DNA of 64,000 nt from Ochrobactrum sp. Marseille-Q0166 (GTDB lineage Bacteria; Pseudomonadota; Alphaproteobacteria; Rhizobiales; Rhizobiaceae). The DNA lies in the NCBI RefSeq assembly GCF_014397025.1, contig NZ_JACJUO010000001.1:1970501-2034500 (forward strand), in the 5' to 3' direction. Positions 37,571-45,997 of this stretch are shown here, piece after piece. Each line of letters begins with the position of its first letter. Position 1 is the first letter of the stretch. The notes beneath the pieces are model-generated. The model searched no databases, was not told where the DNA came from, and worked only from the letters and a program-made list of their open reading frames with translations. A program made the translations under genes and the position numbers.

Positions 37571-37605
37571 AAAATGGCCCGAACCAAAAGGTTCGGACCA
37601 TTTTA
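37571..37605. terminator. Bidirectional terminator between small gene and mucR
   Basis: Inverted repeat AAAATGGCCCGAACC / GGTTCGGACCATTTT with loop AAAA and one mismatch, flanked by A and T tracts on the two sides. It can end the plus-strand small gene and minus-strand mucR. Confidence 0.75.
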
Positions 37606-37650
37606 AATTTTACCTCGACCAATAATTCCAGTCGAAATAATATCAGAAAT

Positions 37651-38079
37651 TTATGCGTCCTTGGGCTTACGGCCCAGACCCATTTTCTTTGCTAAACGCG
37701 AGCGTGCCGCAGCGTAATTTGGAGCAACCATCGGGTAGTTAGGATCCAGATCCCACTTTTCACGATACTGTTCAGGAGTCATGCTGTAATGGGTCATAAG
37801 ATGGCGCTTCAGCGACTTGAACTTCTTGCCGTCTTCGAGACAAATAATATAGTCGTCGTGTACCGACTTCTTTGGATTTACAGCAGGTTTTGGCTTTTCG
37901 ACAACGACGGGTGCTTCTTCACGGGCAACATGGCTCTTAAACGCTGAATGCACTTCCGAAATAAGAAGAGGCAACTCGCTTGCACGGATAGAATTATTTC
38001 CAACGTACGCGGCAACAACGTCTGCAGTCAGACTAAGAAGAAGCTCTGCGTTATCGTCGTAAATTTCAGGGGTTTCCAT
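37651..38079 (-). CDS. mucR: MucR/Ros-family transcriptional regulator
   Basis: Zinc-finger repressor of 142 residues. The C-terminal half (about 70-138) carries the Ros/MucR finger: Cys in [21 protein letters not shown], with its paired histidines, followed by [21 protein letters not shown]. The N-terminal part mediates oligomerisation in this family. In Brucella, MucR is a global silencer binding AT-rich DNA with TpA steps and controls its own gene and virulence functions. The long AT-rich upstream region fits self-regulation. Confidence 0.88.
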   Translation of the reverse strand: METPEIYDDNAELLLSLTADVVAAYVGNNSIRASELPLLISEVHSAFKSHVAREEAPVVVEKPKPAVNPKKSVHDDYIICLEDGKKFKSLKRHLMTHYSMTPEQYREKWDLDPNYPMVAPNYAAARSRLAKKMGLGRKPKDA

Positions 38080-38446
38080 TATTTTTCCTTTTTGATTTGC
38101 TCTTTAAGTCTTGCAAACGGCGCCTTTTAAAAAGTGGATACCGCCCACTCGAATTCGTTAGCCCTGCCCAATCTGTTTGGCGTCGCAAATAACAACGAAT
38201 AGTGTCATTTGCAATAGAATTGTCAAAACATATTACATCAGAACGCCTCAACTCTTCTTGACGAAACAAATAGAATGTTTCCAAATCAATGTTCTGCGTA
38301 TAAACAGGACTGACCGAGCACAAAGCGTTCGATCCCCATTTCAATAACGTATTCAAAAATTTAACAGAAAAAGTAGATTTTGCATAAGACTTCTTTAATA
38401 CGCAAGCCACGATTAAGCAATATTTTTCTTCATCAAGTCTTTTCAT
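38066..38446 (-). CDS. Doubtful 126-codon frame upstream of mucR
   Basis: An open frame inside the AT-rich stretch before mucR, overlapping mucR's start by 14 bases. The product would be basic with many Ser, Leu and Cys and ends in a Lys/Arg-rich tail. There is no ribosome site before the ATG and I recognise no family. It could equally be part of the mucR leader or promoter. Confidence 0.2.
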   Translation of the reverse strand: MKRLDEEKYCLIVACVLKKSYAKSTFSVKFLNTLLKWGSNALCSVSPVYTQNIDLETFYLFRQEELRRSDVICFDNSIANDTIRCYLRRQTDWAGLTNSSGRYPLFKRRRLQDLKSKSKRKNNGNP

Positions 38447-38703
38447 TCAAGCTTAAATAAACACAATTTGCTGTCTGCAACTATGACCAGCGAGTCTGGC
38501 AGCAAAGTGGCGGACATCAAATATATTTCATCCAAATAATCTCGCATTTCATATTTTGTACAACTATATATAACCTAACATTCAAAGCAGATAGAGAAGC
38601 CAGTGCAGACAATATCGAGTGTTTATAGAACGACTTACACCCTCTAGCGCTATCTCACCGACTTCTGATTCATACTGCAAGGCTCCATAGGCAGGAGAGA
38701 AAC
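38080..38703. promoter_or_regulatory. Long AT-rich region between mucR and msrB
   Basis: About 620 bases, markedly AT-rich (especially 38400-38600) with many TA steps. It must hold the divergent promoters of mucR and msrB. A GGCAGGAGAG ribosome site for msrB lies at 38690-38699. Apart from the doubtful frame at 38066-38446, I see no gene. MucR is known to bind such DNA, so this is a likely autoregulatory region. Confidence 0.6.
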
Positions 38704-39123
38704 ATGTCCAACTCTACCAATCAAACCCGCAAGCTGAAGGTTGTTAAGACCGACGCTGAATGGCGCGAACAGCTTACGCCGATCCAGTATCAGATCACGC
38801 GCCAACACGGCACAGAACGTGCTTTTTCAAGCCCGAATTTCGACAGTTCCTTACACGGAACCTATCGTTGTGTTTGCTGTGACCGACCACTCTACAAATC
38901 GGAAGCGAAATATGAGTCCGGCACCGGCTGGCCGAGCTTTTACCAGCCAATCGAGCCAGATGCCGTATCAGCATTTGAAGATCATTCTTACGGCATGAAC
39001 CGTACTGAAATCCGCTGTTCGGATTGTGACGCGCATCTGGGGCACGTCTTTCCAGACGGCCCTCCGCCAACCGGCCTGCGCTATTGCATGAACGGCAATG
39101 CCTTGATCTTCGATCAGGATTAA
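38704..39123 (+). CDS. msrB: Peptide-methionine (R)-S-oxide reductase MsrB
   Basis: Repairs methionine-R-sulfoxide in proteins. The 139-residue protein has zinc ligands Cys56/Cys59 and Cys105/Cys108, the substrate motif GTGWPSFY at 73-80 and the catalytic Cys128 in LRYCMNG. Resolution probably uses another Cys or thioredoxin directly. Strong ribosome site. Stands alone, without msrA. Confidence 0.95.
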   Translation: MSNSTNQTRKLKVVKTDAEWREQLTPIQYQITRQHGTERAFSSPNFDSSLHGTYRCVCCDRPLYKSEAKYESGTGWPSFYQPIEPDAVSAFEDHSYGMNRTEIRCSDCDAHLGHVFPDGPPPTGLRYCMNGNALIFDQD

Positions 39124-39194
39124 TTCTTGCGTTTCACAGTCCGGACCGTCAACACGGTTCGGATTGATTTCATTTGCCTTTTACTGGATTTTAC

Positions 39195-41288
39195 ATGCCG
39201 CACGATACCTATTTTCCTCAGCCACCAAAAGCACCAAAGCACGCCCTGAGCGACACACGCCACGGAATCACCCGTACCGATGATTATGCCTGGCTTCGCG
39301 CTGACAACTGGCAGGAAGTCTTCAAAGACCCGTCTGTCCTGGCGTCCGAAATTCGCGAACATCTGGAGGCGGAAAATGCCTATCAGACCGCTTTGATGCA
39401 GGACACCGATGCGCTTCAGAAGCAGCTTTTTGCCGAGATGCGGGGTCGCATCAAGGAAGACGATTCATCGATTCCGTCTAAGGATGGCCCCTATGCTTAC
39501 GGCATGTCCTTCCGTACCGGCGGCGAGCAGCCTTACTTCATTCGAACACCACGCGACGGCGGCGATGAAACCATTCTGCTCGACGGCGACAAGGAAGCCG
39601 AAGACAAAGCCTATTTCCGCCTCGCATCTGCCGATCATTCACCTGATCACAATCGCTTGATCTGGGGCTATGACGACAAGGGATCTGAGTTTTACAAGCT
39701 CAGGATACGTGACCTCGAAAGCATGTCGGATCTCGAAGATATTCTGACAGATACCAATGGCAGCGGAAGCTGGGATGCTGGCAGCAACGGCTTTTTCTAT
39801 ACTTTGCTGGATGAAAATCACCGGCCGTCCAAGGTTTTCTACCATGAGATCGGCACGGTGCAGGCGCAGGACAGGCTGATCTTTGAAGAAAAGGATGCCG
39901 GTTTCTTCCTTGGCGTTGGCGGCTCGGCACTCGATGACTTTATCTTCATCGATATTCATGATCACGAGACTTCTGAATGCTGGTTGTTGCCGGCCAATGA
40001 TCCATCTGCAAAACCGCAGCTGATCATGGCTCGTAAAACAGGCGTCGAATACGATATCGCGCCTGGCGGCGATGAATTCTTCATTCTGACCAATGTTGAT
40101 GGCGCCAAAGATTTCAAGATCATGCGCGCACCGGCATCGGCACCGCAGCCTGAAAACTGGGAAGAGCTGGTTCCTGAAGTACCGGGCCGCCTGATCCTGT
40201 CGCATTCCGCCTATAAGCGGCATCTGGTCTGGATGGAGCGTGACAATGGCCTGCCGCGCATCGTTATCCGTGATCGCGAAACCGGCGAGCAACACGCCAT
40301 CGCATTCGACGAAGAAGCCTATTCGCTCGGCCTGCATGGCAGCGCGGAATATGATACGGATGTTATTCGTTTCTCCTATTCTTCCATGACCACCCCTGAG
40401 CAGCTGTTCGATTACAACATGCGCACGCGTGAACGCGCACTGCTCAAAACGCAGGAAGTCCCATCAGGCCATAATATTGCTGATTACGTTACACGGCGCG
40501 TTCTCGCTCCGGCTGCGGATGGTGAACTCGTGCCCGTTTCGCTGATCTATCATAAGGATACAAAGCTCGACGGCTCGGCCCCTTGCCTGCTTTATGGCTA
40601 TGGTTCCTACGGCATCACCATTCCGGCAAGCTTCAGCACCTCGCGCCTGTCGCTCGTGGATCGCGGATTTGTCTATGCCATCGCCCATATTCGTGGCGGC
40701 AAGGACAAGGGCTTTGCCTGGTACGAGAACGGCAAACGTGAACAGAAGACCAACACGTTTACGGATTTCATCGCAGCAGCAAAACACCTCGTAACGCAAG
40801 GTTTCACCAACCATGATCGCATTGTTGCTCATGGCGGTTCGGCAGGCGGTATGCTGATGGGCGCTATCGCCAATATGGCGCCGGAAGCCTTTGGCGGCAT
40901 AATCGCGGAAGTACCGTTTGTCGATGTTCTCAACACCATGCTCGATGATACGCTGCCGCTGACACCGCCTGAATGGCCGGAATGGGGCAATCCAATCACT
41001 TCAGAAGCGGATTATCGCAATATAGCGTCCTATTCGCCTTACGATAATGTCAGGGCACAAGCCTATCCGCGAATTCTGGCAGTGGCTGGTCTGACCGACC
41101 CGCGCGTTACCTATTGGGAGCCCGCCAAGTGGGTTGCAAAACTGCGTGAGCTTAAAACAGACAATCATCCGGTTCTTTTCCGCATTAATATGGATGCAGG
41201 ACATGCCGGTGCCTCGGGTCGTTTCTCCCGACTGGAAGAAGTCGCCTACACCTATGCTTTTGCGCTAAAGGCAGTCGGTAAAGCTTAA
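39195..41288 (+). CDS. ptrB: Oligopeptidase B (S9A family)
   Basis: Serine oligopeptidase of 697 residues that cuts small peptides after basic residues. The N-terminal beta-propeller (about 70-400) covers the C-terminal alpha/beta-hydrolase domain, where the nucleophile lies in HGGSAGGMLMG, with Asp in VAGLTDPRVTYWEP and His in DAGHAGASGRF. ATG at 39195 (MPHDTYFPQP) was preferred to the in-frame TTG at 39174. No signal peptide, so cytoplasmic. A strong terminator follows. Confidence 0.94.
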   Translation: MPHDTYFPQPPKAPKHALSDTRHGITRTDDYAWLRADNWQEVFKDPSVLASEIREHLEAENAYQTALMQDTDALQKQLFAEMRGRIKEDDSSIPSKDGPYAYGMSFRTGGEQPYFIRTPRDGGDETILLDGDKEAEDKAYFRLASADHSPDHNRLIWGYDDKGSEFYKLRIRDLESMSDLEDILTDTNGSGSWDAGSNGFFYTLLDENHRPSKVFYHEIGTVQAQDRLIFEEKDAGFFLGVGGSALDDFIFIDIHDHETSECWLLPANDPSAKPQLIMARKTGVEYDIAPGGDEFFILTNVDGAKDFKIMRAPASAPQPENWEELVPEVPGRLILSHSAYKRHLVWMERDNGLPRIVIRDRETGEQHAIAFDEEAYSLGLHGSAEYDTDVIRFSYSSMTTPEQLFDYNMRTRERALLKTQEVPSGHNIADYVTRRVLAPAADGELVPVSLIYHKDTKLDGSAPCLLYGYGSYGITIPASFSTSRLSLVDRGFVYAIAHIRGGKDKGFAWYENGKREQKTNTFTDFIAAAKHLVTQGFTNHDRIVAHGGSAGGMLMGAIANMAPEAFGGIIAEVPFVDVLNTMLDDTLPLTPPEWPEWGNPITSEADYRNIASYSPYDNVRAQAYPRILAVAGLTDPRVTYWEPAKWVAKLRELKTDNHPVLFRINMDAGHAGASGRFSRLEEVAYTYAFALKAVGKA

Positions 41289-41310
41289 TGCTCAGCAGAA
41301 GCATATTGAA

Positions 41311-41344
41311 AAAACTCCCGGCAATTCATTTGCCGGGAGTTTTT
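41311..41344 (+). terminator. Terminator after ptrB
   Basis: Hairpin with arms AAAACTCCCGGCA / TGCCGGGAGTTTT, loop ATTCATT, and a T run on the plus strand. It lies 22 bases after the ptrB stop. Confidence 0.9.
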
Positions 41345-41388
41345 ATTGGGCTTATATTGTTCAGAGAAACAGACTTGGAGATCAGTTC

Positions 41389-41724
41389 ATGCATCGCGCA
41401 TTTTTGACTGCTCTTGTCGCTTTGCCTCTAGCAACAGCACCCATTTCAGCAAATATGACTTCGGCGCATGCGCAAGTCCGCAAAAACGTCAGCGAATTTG
41501 CGGGTCAACGTTGCAATACGCCGCCACGCGGTAGCGGAGTCATTGTCGGGCAGTTCAGCGGTGTGGACGATTCACCATTTGTCAGCGGTGGCGATGGGCT
41601 GGTGCCGATTGATCGCTTTCGCTGCTTCAAGACAATGGCTGAGTGTAAAGGTTGGCTCTACACGATGCAGAGCAAATACACCAATGCGGGTGCGGCAACA
41701 GTTGTTCGCTGCACGAAGCGCTAA
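41389..41724 (+). CDS. Exported protein of unknown function
   Basis: A 111-residue protein with a clear signal peptide (about 1-29, ending SAHAQ). The mature part has four cysteines (QRCNTPPRG, RFRCFKTMAEC, VVRC) that could form two disulfides. Probably periplasmic. Its stop abuts the stop of the convergent cytochrome gene. Not recognised. Confidence 0.72.
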   Translation: MHRAFLTALVALPLATAPISANMTSAHAQVRKNVSEFAGQRCNTPPRGSGVIVGQFSGVDDSPFVSGGDGLVPIDRFRCFKTMAECKGWLYTMQSKYTNAGAATVVRCTKR

Positions 41725-42666
41725 TTAGCGGCTGGACGGATAGCCGTTTGAATGCGCCGGAATAGCCTTCAGATAGGCAGCAATCGCGTCGCGATCGGCA
41801 TCTGTCAGATGCGCCATATTGGCAACGACATCGGCCATTGATCCGCCGAGTGAGTCAAAATCCGGCGTGAAACCACTTTGCAGCGCATAGGCAATATCGT
41901 TCTCGCTCCAGCCACCAATACCGCCCTCACCAGCGGTAATATTGGGTACAACGCCCTTGCGACCATCGCTGCCCGTCTCGGGCGACAGAGCGCCCGCCAT
42001 CCATTGCTTGTCATCAAGGCCGCCAATGATAGTGCGCGGCGTATGGCACTCGCCACAATGACCGAGCGCTTCCGTCAGATATTGGCCGCGCTTTACCTGA
42101 TCGGATGTATTAGCCAGTTCAACGACCGGCTTATCGGAAAGATAAAGCTGCTTCCAAAGCCCCAATCCACGGCGGATGTTAAACGGGAAGCTGAGCTTAT
42201 GGGGTGGCGCCACATTATCCGACGCAGGCAGGGTTTTCATATAGGCGAAAAGGTCTGCAACATCCTGAGGCTGCATTTTTGCATAGGACGTATAAGGGAA
42301 AGACGGGTAAAGGTGCTCCCCTGCCCGTCCCACACCTTTCAGCATTGCATTTGCAAAGTCGTACAGGGTCCAGTTACCGATACCTTGCACTGACGGAGAA
42401 ATATTGGGCGCTACGAATATACCAAAATCCGAAACCAGTTCATGCCCTCCGGCCAACACCTTGCGCCCATCGCCAGACGTTCCGGGAGCCGCATGGCAGG
42501 AGGCGCAGCCTCCTGCCCAAAACACTTGCTCACCCTTTGCCGCATCACCCGGTTGCAAGGATGCAATCACCGACTGATCCACCGACTGAGGCGTTGTCAG
42601 CACCCAGAAACTGGCGGCTACAATGATGATCAAAGCGCCTGCGGCATATGCGAGTTTTCGGATCAT
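41725..42666 (-). CDS. Dihaem cytochrome c (membrane-anchored)
   Basis: A 313-residue electron carrier of the alcohol-dehydrogenase-type cytochrome c family. An N-terminal anchor (about 4-23) precedes two haem domains: Cys54-x-x-Cys57-His58 (GCASCHAAPG) and a second CGECHTPR near residue 190. Methionine ligands are probably in the AGALSPETG and VVANMAHLTD regions. The ATG at 42666 lies 8 bases after the cytochrome c' stop, so the two are co-transcribed and both depend on the ccm system. Confidence 0.9.
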   Translation of the reverse strand: MIRKLAYAAGALIIIVAASFWVLTTPQSVDQSVIASLQPGDAAKGEQVFWAGGCASCHAAPGTSGDGRKVLAGGHELVSDFGIFVAPNISPSVQGIGNWTLYDFANAMLKGVGRAGEHLYPSFPYTSYAKMQPQDVADLFAYMKTLPASDNVAPPHKLSFPFNIRRGLGLWKQLYLSDKPVVELANTSDQVKRGQYLTEALGHCGECHTPRTIIGGLDDKQWMAGALSPETGSDGRKGVVPNITAGEGGIGGWSENDIAYALQSGFTPDFDSLGGSMADVVANMAHLTDADRDAIAAYLKAIPAHSNGYPSSR

Positions 42667-42674
42667 GTATTGGA

Positions 42675-43115
42675 TCAGTTTTTCTTTACGCGATAGGCCT
42701 GGTGGCAGGAACCGCAATTAGCTGCGACCTGCTGAAAGGCTGGCTTCAAAGCATCAAGATCAGCAGGCTTGGCTGCAAGCGCTGCTGCTGCGTCCGAGCG
42801 GAATTTTTCGACGTGCTTGACGAAGTCTTCCTTGTTTTCCCAAATCTTTGGCGAAGCTTCCGTGTCGCCTTGATCTGAACCCGCAGGGAACAAGGTATCA
42901 ACGTCGAACTTTTTTGCGTCCGCATCAATCTTTTCAAGGGCTGCCAGAGCGGTTGCCGCATCGAAAGGCTTATCACCCTTCACCATTGGCGCAAGCTGGC
43001 CGACAGAACGCCCCATATCCTTCATAATTGCCTGACGATCTGCAATCGCATCGGCATGAGCCATACCGGAAGTCAAAAGAGCCACTGAACTCACGGCGAG
43101 AAAGAATGAACGCAT
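42675..43115 (-). CDS. Cytochrome c' (class II)
   Basis: A 146-residue secreted protein with signal peptide (about 1-21, ending MAHA), four-helix bundle character and a C-terminal haem site with Cys134 in CGSCHQAYRVKKN, the class II signature. Such proteins bind NO or act as electron carriers; here it probably pairs with the downstream dihaem cytochrome. GGAGGA precedes the ATG at 43115. Confidence 0.92.
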   Translation of the reverse strand: MRSFFLAVSSVALLTSGMAHADAIADRQAIMKDMGRSVGQLAPMVKGDKPFDAATALAALEKIDADAKKFDVDTLFPAGSDQGDTEASPKIWENKEDFVKHVEKFRSDAAAALAAKPADLDALKPAFQQVAANCGSCHQAYRVKKN

Positions 43116-43404
43116 GCGATCCTCCGCATCTGAAAATTTTGCAAAAAAGTTCCTAGCTAAAAATATCCAATACATTTTTAGCCTTTGCAACAAACGCACC
43201 AAATAAAATGGGGAAATAAAAAGTAAAACAGTCGACTTTATATCGATTATTACAGTTTATTCACGACAACGTGAAAAACTTGATCAAAATACTATTTTTT
43301 AAGTGAATACAGAATCAAAAAGCATGGGCACTTAAAATCGAATTACTTGATTTTTATATTCATCTTTTTATTCCATTGATGCACATTGGGCTTTCTACGC
43401 AAAG
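43116..43404. promoter_or_regulatory. AT-rich upstream region of the cytochrome c' operon
   Basis: About 290 bases, very AT-rich. It must hold the promoter for cytochrome c' on the minus strand. No complete FNR/FixK box (TTGAT-N4-ATCAA) was found; TTGATCAAAATA at 43280-43291 is only a partial match. No gene seen. Confidence 0.5.
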
Positions 43405-43430
43405 AAAAACCCCGCTTTCGCGGGGTTCTT
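43405..43430 (-). terminator. Terminator of sodB
   Basis: Arms AACCCCGC / GCGGGGTT with loop TTTC; on the minus strand it is followed by TTTTTCTTT. It lies 22 bases after the sodB stop. Confidence 0.9.
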
Positions 43431-43452
43431 GCAGATAACAATGAAACGGCAA

Positions 43453-44049
43453 TTATGCCTTTTCGTAAAGCTCCAGAACGTAATCCCAGTTCACAAGGCT
43501 ATCAACGAAAGCTTCAAGGTACTTCGGACGTGCGTTGCGGTAATCGATGTAGTAGGAATGTTCCCATACGTCGACGCCGAGGATAGGCGTTGCGCCGTGA
43601 ACCAGCGGGCTTTCACCGTTTGCAGTCTTCGAGATTTCGAGCTTGCCGTCTTTAACCGACAGCCATGCCCAGCCCGAACCGAACTGACCAGCGCCAGCTG
43701 CGATGAAGTCTTCACGGAACTTGTCGTAGCCGCCAAGATCGGATTCAATTGCCTTTTCAAGAGCGCCCGGAAGCTTCTTGCCGCCGCCGTCTTTCTTCAT
43801 CCAGTTCCAGAAATGGAGATGGTTGTAGTGCTGACCGGCATTGTTGAAGAGCGCCTGATTCTTTCCGAAGCTTTCCTTGACGATTTCTTCGAGGCTCTTG
43901 CCTTCAAGGCCTGAACCTTCGAGCAGCTTGTTACCATTGGTAACATAAGCCTGATGGTGTTTGTCATGGTGGAATTCGAGGGTTTCGCGCGACATGAACG
44001 GAGCAAGTGCGTCATAATCGTACGGAAGGGCGGGCAGTTCAAAGGCCAT
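43453..44049 (-). CDS. sodB: Superoxide dismutase (Fe type)
   Basis: A 198-residue cytoplasmic Fe/Mn-family enzyme that removes superoxide. Metal ligands are His27 (LEFHHDKHH), a His in NAGQHYNHLHFWNWM, and Asp and His in VDVWEHSYYIDY. The Gln in FNNAGQ is the residue that marks iron-type enzymes. The start at 44049 (MAFELPALPYDYD) has GGAGAG upstream; the longer frame is the promoter region. Confidence 0.95.
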   Translation of the reverse strand: MAFELPALPYDYDALAPFMSRETLEFHHDKHHQAYVTNGNKLLEGSGLEGKSLEEIVKESFGKNQALFNNAGQHYNHLHFWNWMKKDGGGKKLPGALEKAIESDLGGYDKFREDFIAAGAGQFGSGWAWLSVKDGKLEISKTANGESPLVHGATPILGVDVWEHSYYIDYRNARPKYLEAFVDSLVNWDYVLELYEKA

Positions 44050-44274
44050 TGGAACTCTCCTCTTGTCTTTCAGCCTGCAATAGGCAGCTACTTGGGGGCA
44101 GTGCGAACACGTGCCCGGAAACTTGCGTGCGCAACCTACATAGGCCGCAACGCTGCATGCGGCAATGGCGCATTTTCTAAATTCACCGGCCAAATCAATG
44201 AATTTTTATTGAAATTGCACGAGGATAGGGTTCATTTTATTTTTTTGAGACCGATGTACGAACGGAGAAAATCG

Positions 44275-44928
44275 TTGCCACACAGTTCCTATGTTTTCGA
44301 CGCGTATGGTACATTGTTCGATGTGCATTCCGCCGTGCGTAGGCATGAAGATAAAGCGGGGCCAGATGGTGCGGCTTTTTCGCTGCTCTGGCGTACCAAG
44401 CAGCTCGAATATTCGTGGACGCTTAGCCTGATGGGCGAATATCGCGACTTCTGGAAACTCACGGAAGAAGCGCTTGATTTTGCCTTTGCACGTTATCCAT
44501 CCGTCGATCCGGCACTTCGCAACGATTTGCTTGACGCTTACTGGAAGCTGGACTGTTATCCGGAAGTGCCTGCGGCGCTCAAAAGCCTGAAAAGCCGAGG
44601 GGCGCGTTTAGCTATTCTTTCCAACGGTTCACCCGCCATGCTTGACGCCGCAGTCAAATCCTCTGCGCTTGATGTCCTGCTGGATGATGTCATCTCCGCC
44701 GATAGTGTCCAGCGTTACAAGACGTCCCCGTCAGTCTATGAACTCATCACGATGCAATGGCGGCTTTATCCGTCGGCGATTTCATTTCAATCTTCCAATC
44801 GCTGGGATGTGGCCGGAGCTGCGCGATTCGGAATGCGCGCGGTCTGGATCAACCGATCCAATCAACCGGATGAGTATAAGCAGTATCCTCCAGAGCTCAT
44901 ACTACCGAGTCTTCAGTTACTGGATTAA
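44275..44928 (+). CDS. L-2-haloacid dehalogenase (HAD, type II)
   Basis: A 217-residue HAD-superfamily enzyme. The nucleophile is Asp9 in YVFDAYGTLFD; WRTKQLEYSWTLSLMG, the SNGSP loop, YKTSPSVYEL and SSNRWDVAGAARFGM are the L-2-haloacid dehalogenase signatures. The TTG at 44275 with CGGAGAAAA six bases away seems the true start; an ATG at 44254 lacks a site. Divergent from sodB; the natural substrate is unknown. Confidence 0.88.
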   Translation: MPHSSYVFDAYGTLFDVHSAVRRHEDKAGPDGAAFSLLWRTKQLEYSWTLSLMGEYRDFWKLTEEALDFAFARYPSVDPALRNDLLDAYWKLDCYPEVPAALKSLKSRGARLAILSNGSPAMLDAAVKSSALDVLLDDVISADSVQRYKTSPSVYELITMQWRLYPSAISFQSSNRWDVAGAARFGMRAVWINRSNQPDEYKQYPPELILPSLQLLD

Positions 44929-45208
44929 ATATCACTAAAACGTGAATATGCGTTTGTGATCTGCAACCTCTTGGTATTGCTAAAATTGTGTCGCAGCGGC
45001 AACACGATACCTGCTGCAGCGCCGCAGCCATGTTTAGGCCATAATGTGAACGGCGGCTGGCCACATTTATAAGGCGTTTTGCCCGCAACGAAACGCGCTC
45101 AACACCGTTATAGCCGCACAATTTGCGTCTATCACAACAAGTTGGTCGCACTTCTTTAACCCTAACCGGTGTATCTAAAAATCCTCCCGCCACGAAAATG
45201 GTTTTCAT

Positions 45209-45925
45209 ATGCAAACGACCCTTACCCGCCGTTCCTTTTTGACGGCCATGACAGCAACAGCGGCGGCCGGCCTCGCCGGTTGTGCTCAGTTGGGGCAGAA
45301 TGTTCCAATCGTCGATGTTGATGCCAATGGCAACCCAATCAACAGGACGCCGCAAGCCAGTGTTGATTCTTCCTATGGAAGCTGGGCATCCATGTATGCA
45401 GCCGTTGAAGACAATGGCTACCAGCTCCCTGCTATACCGATCCAGAAGATGGACAAGCGCTATCTGCGTCAGGTTGTTCAGGATCCGACAGGCGAAATGC
45501 CAGGGACGATCGTTGTCGATACGACCAATCGCTTCCTCTATCTCGTACTCGGCAACGGTCAGGCAATGCGCTATGGCGTCGGTATCGGTCGCGATGGCTT
45601 TGCATGGTCAGGTCGCGCAGTCATTCAGTACAAGCGCGAATGGCCGCGCTGGACGCCACCGGATGAAATGGTTGCGCGTCAGCCAGAACTCGAACCATAC
45701 AGCTCGCGCAATGGCGGTATGGCTCCGGGTCTGAAGAACCCGCTCGGCGCCCGCGCTCTTTACATCTTCAAGGATGGCAAGGACACGATCTACCGTCTTC
45801 ATGGCAATCCTGAATGGTGGTCAATCGGTAAGGCCGTTTCCTCTGGCTGCGTTCGTCTGCTCAATCAGGACATCATCGATCTTTATAATCGTGTTCCGCC
45901 AAAATCGCCTATTCTGGTCATGTAA
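45209..45925 (+). CDS. L,D-transpeptidase (YkuD family), lipoprotein-like
   Basis: A 238-residue wall cross-linking or lipoprotein-attaching enzyme. The N-terminus has RRSF and a hydrophobic stretch ending LAGC, so Cys25 may be lipidated and export may use the Tat route. The YkuD domain (about 95-235) has the catalytic HGNPEWWSIGKAVSSGCVRL, with Cys214. In Brucella-type bacteria such enzymes link outer-membrane proteins to peptidoglycan. A strong terminator follows. Confidence 0.9.
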   Translation: MQTTLTRRSFLTAMTATAAAGLAGCAQLGQNVPIVDVDANGNPINRTPQASVDSSYGSWASMYAAVEDNGYQLPAIPIQKMDKRYLRQVVQDPTGEMPGTIVVDTTNRFLYLVLGNGQAMRYGVGIGRDGFAWSGRAVIQYKREWPRWTPPDEMVARQPELEPYSSRNGGMAPGLKNPLGARALYIFKDGKDTIYRLHGNPEWWSIGKAVSSGCVRLLNQDIIDLYNRVPPKSPILVM

Positions 45926-45947
45926 TCCCGAATTTGCGAGATACATT

Positions 45948-45977
45948 AAAAAAGCCCCGGTTTTCCGGGGCTTTTTT
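45948..45977. terminator. Bidirectional terminator
   Basis: Perfect hairpin AAAAAAGCCCCGG / CCGGGGCTTTTTT with loop TTTT, between the L,D-transpeptidase (plus) and the HerA-like ATPase (minus). It works for both strands. Confidence 0.92.
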
Positions 45978-45997
45978 CGTTTCTGGCTCAAATTCTA

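Noticed and set aside
39639..40337. 232-codon minus-strand open frame opposite ptrB
   Set aside because: Shadow of the oligopeptidase B propeller region; no domain and no promoter space.
43280..43291. FNR/FixK box before the cytochrome c' gene
   Set aside because: TTGATCAAAATA lacks the spacing and second half of TTGAT-N4-ATCAA.
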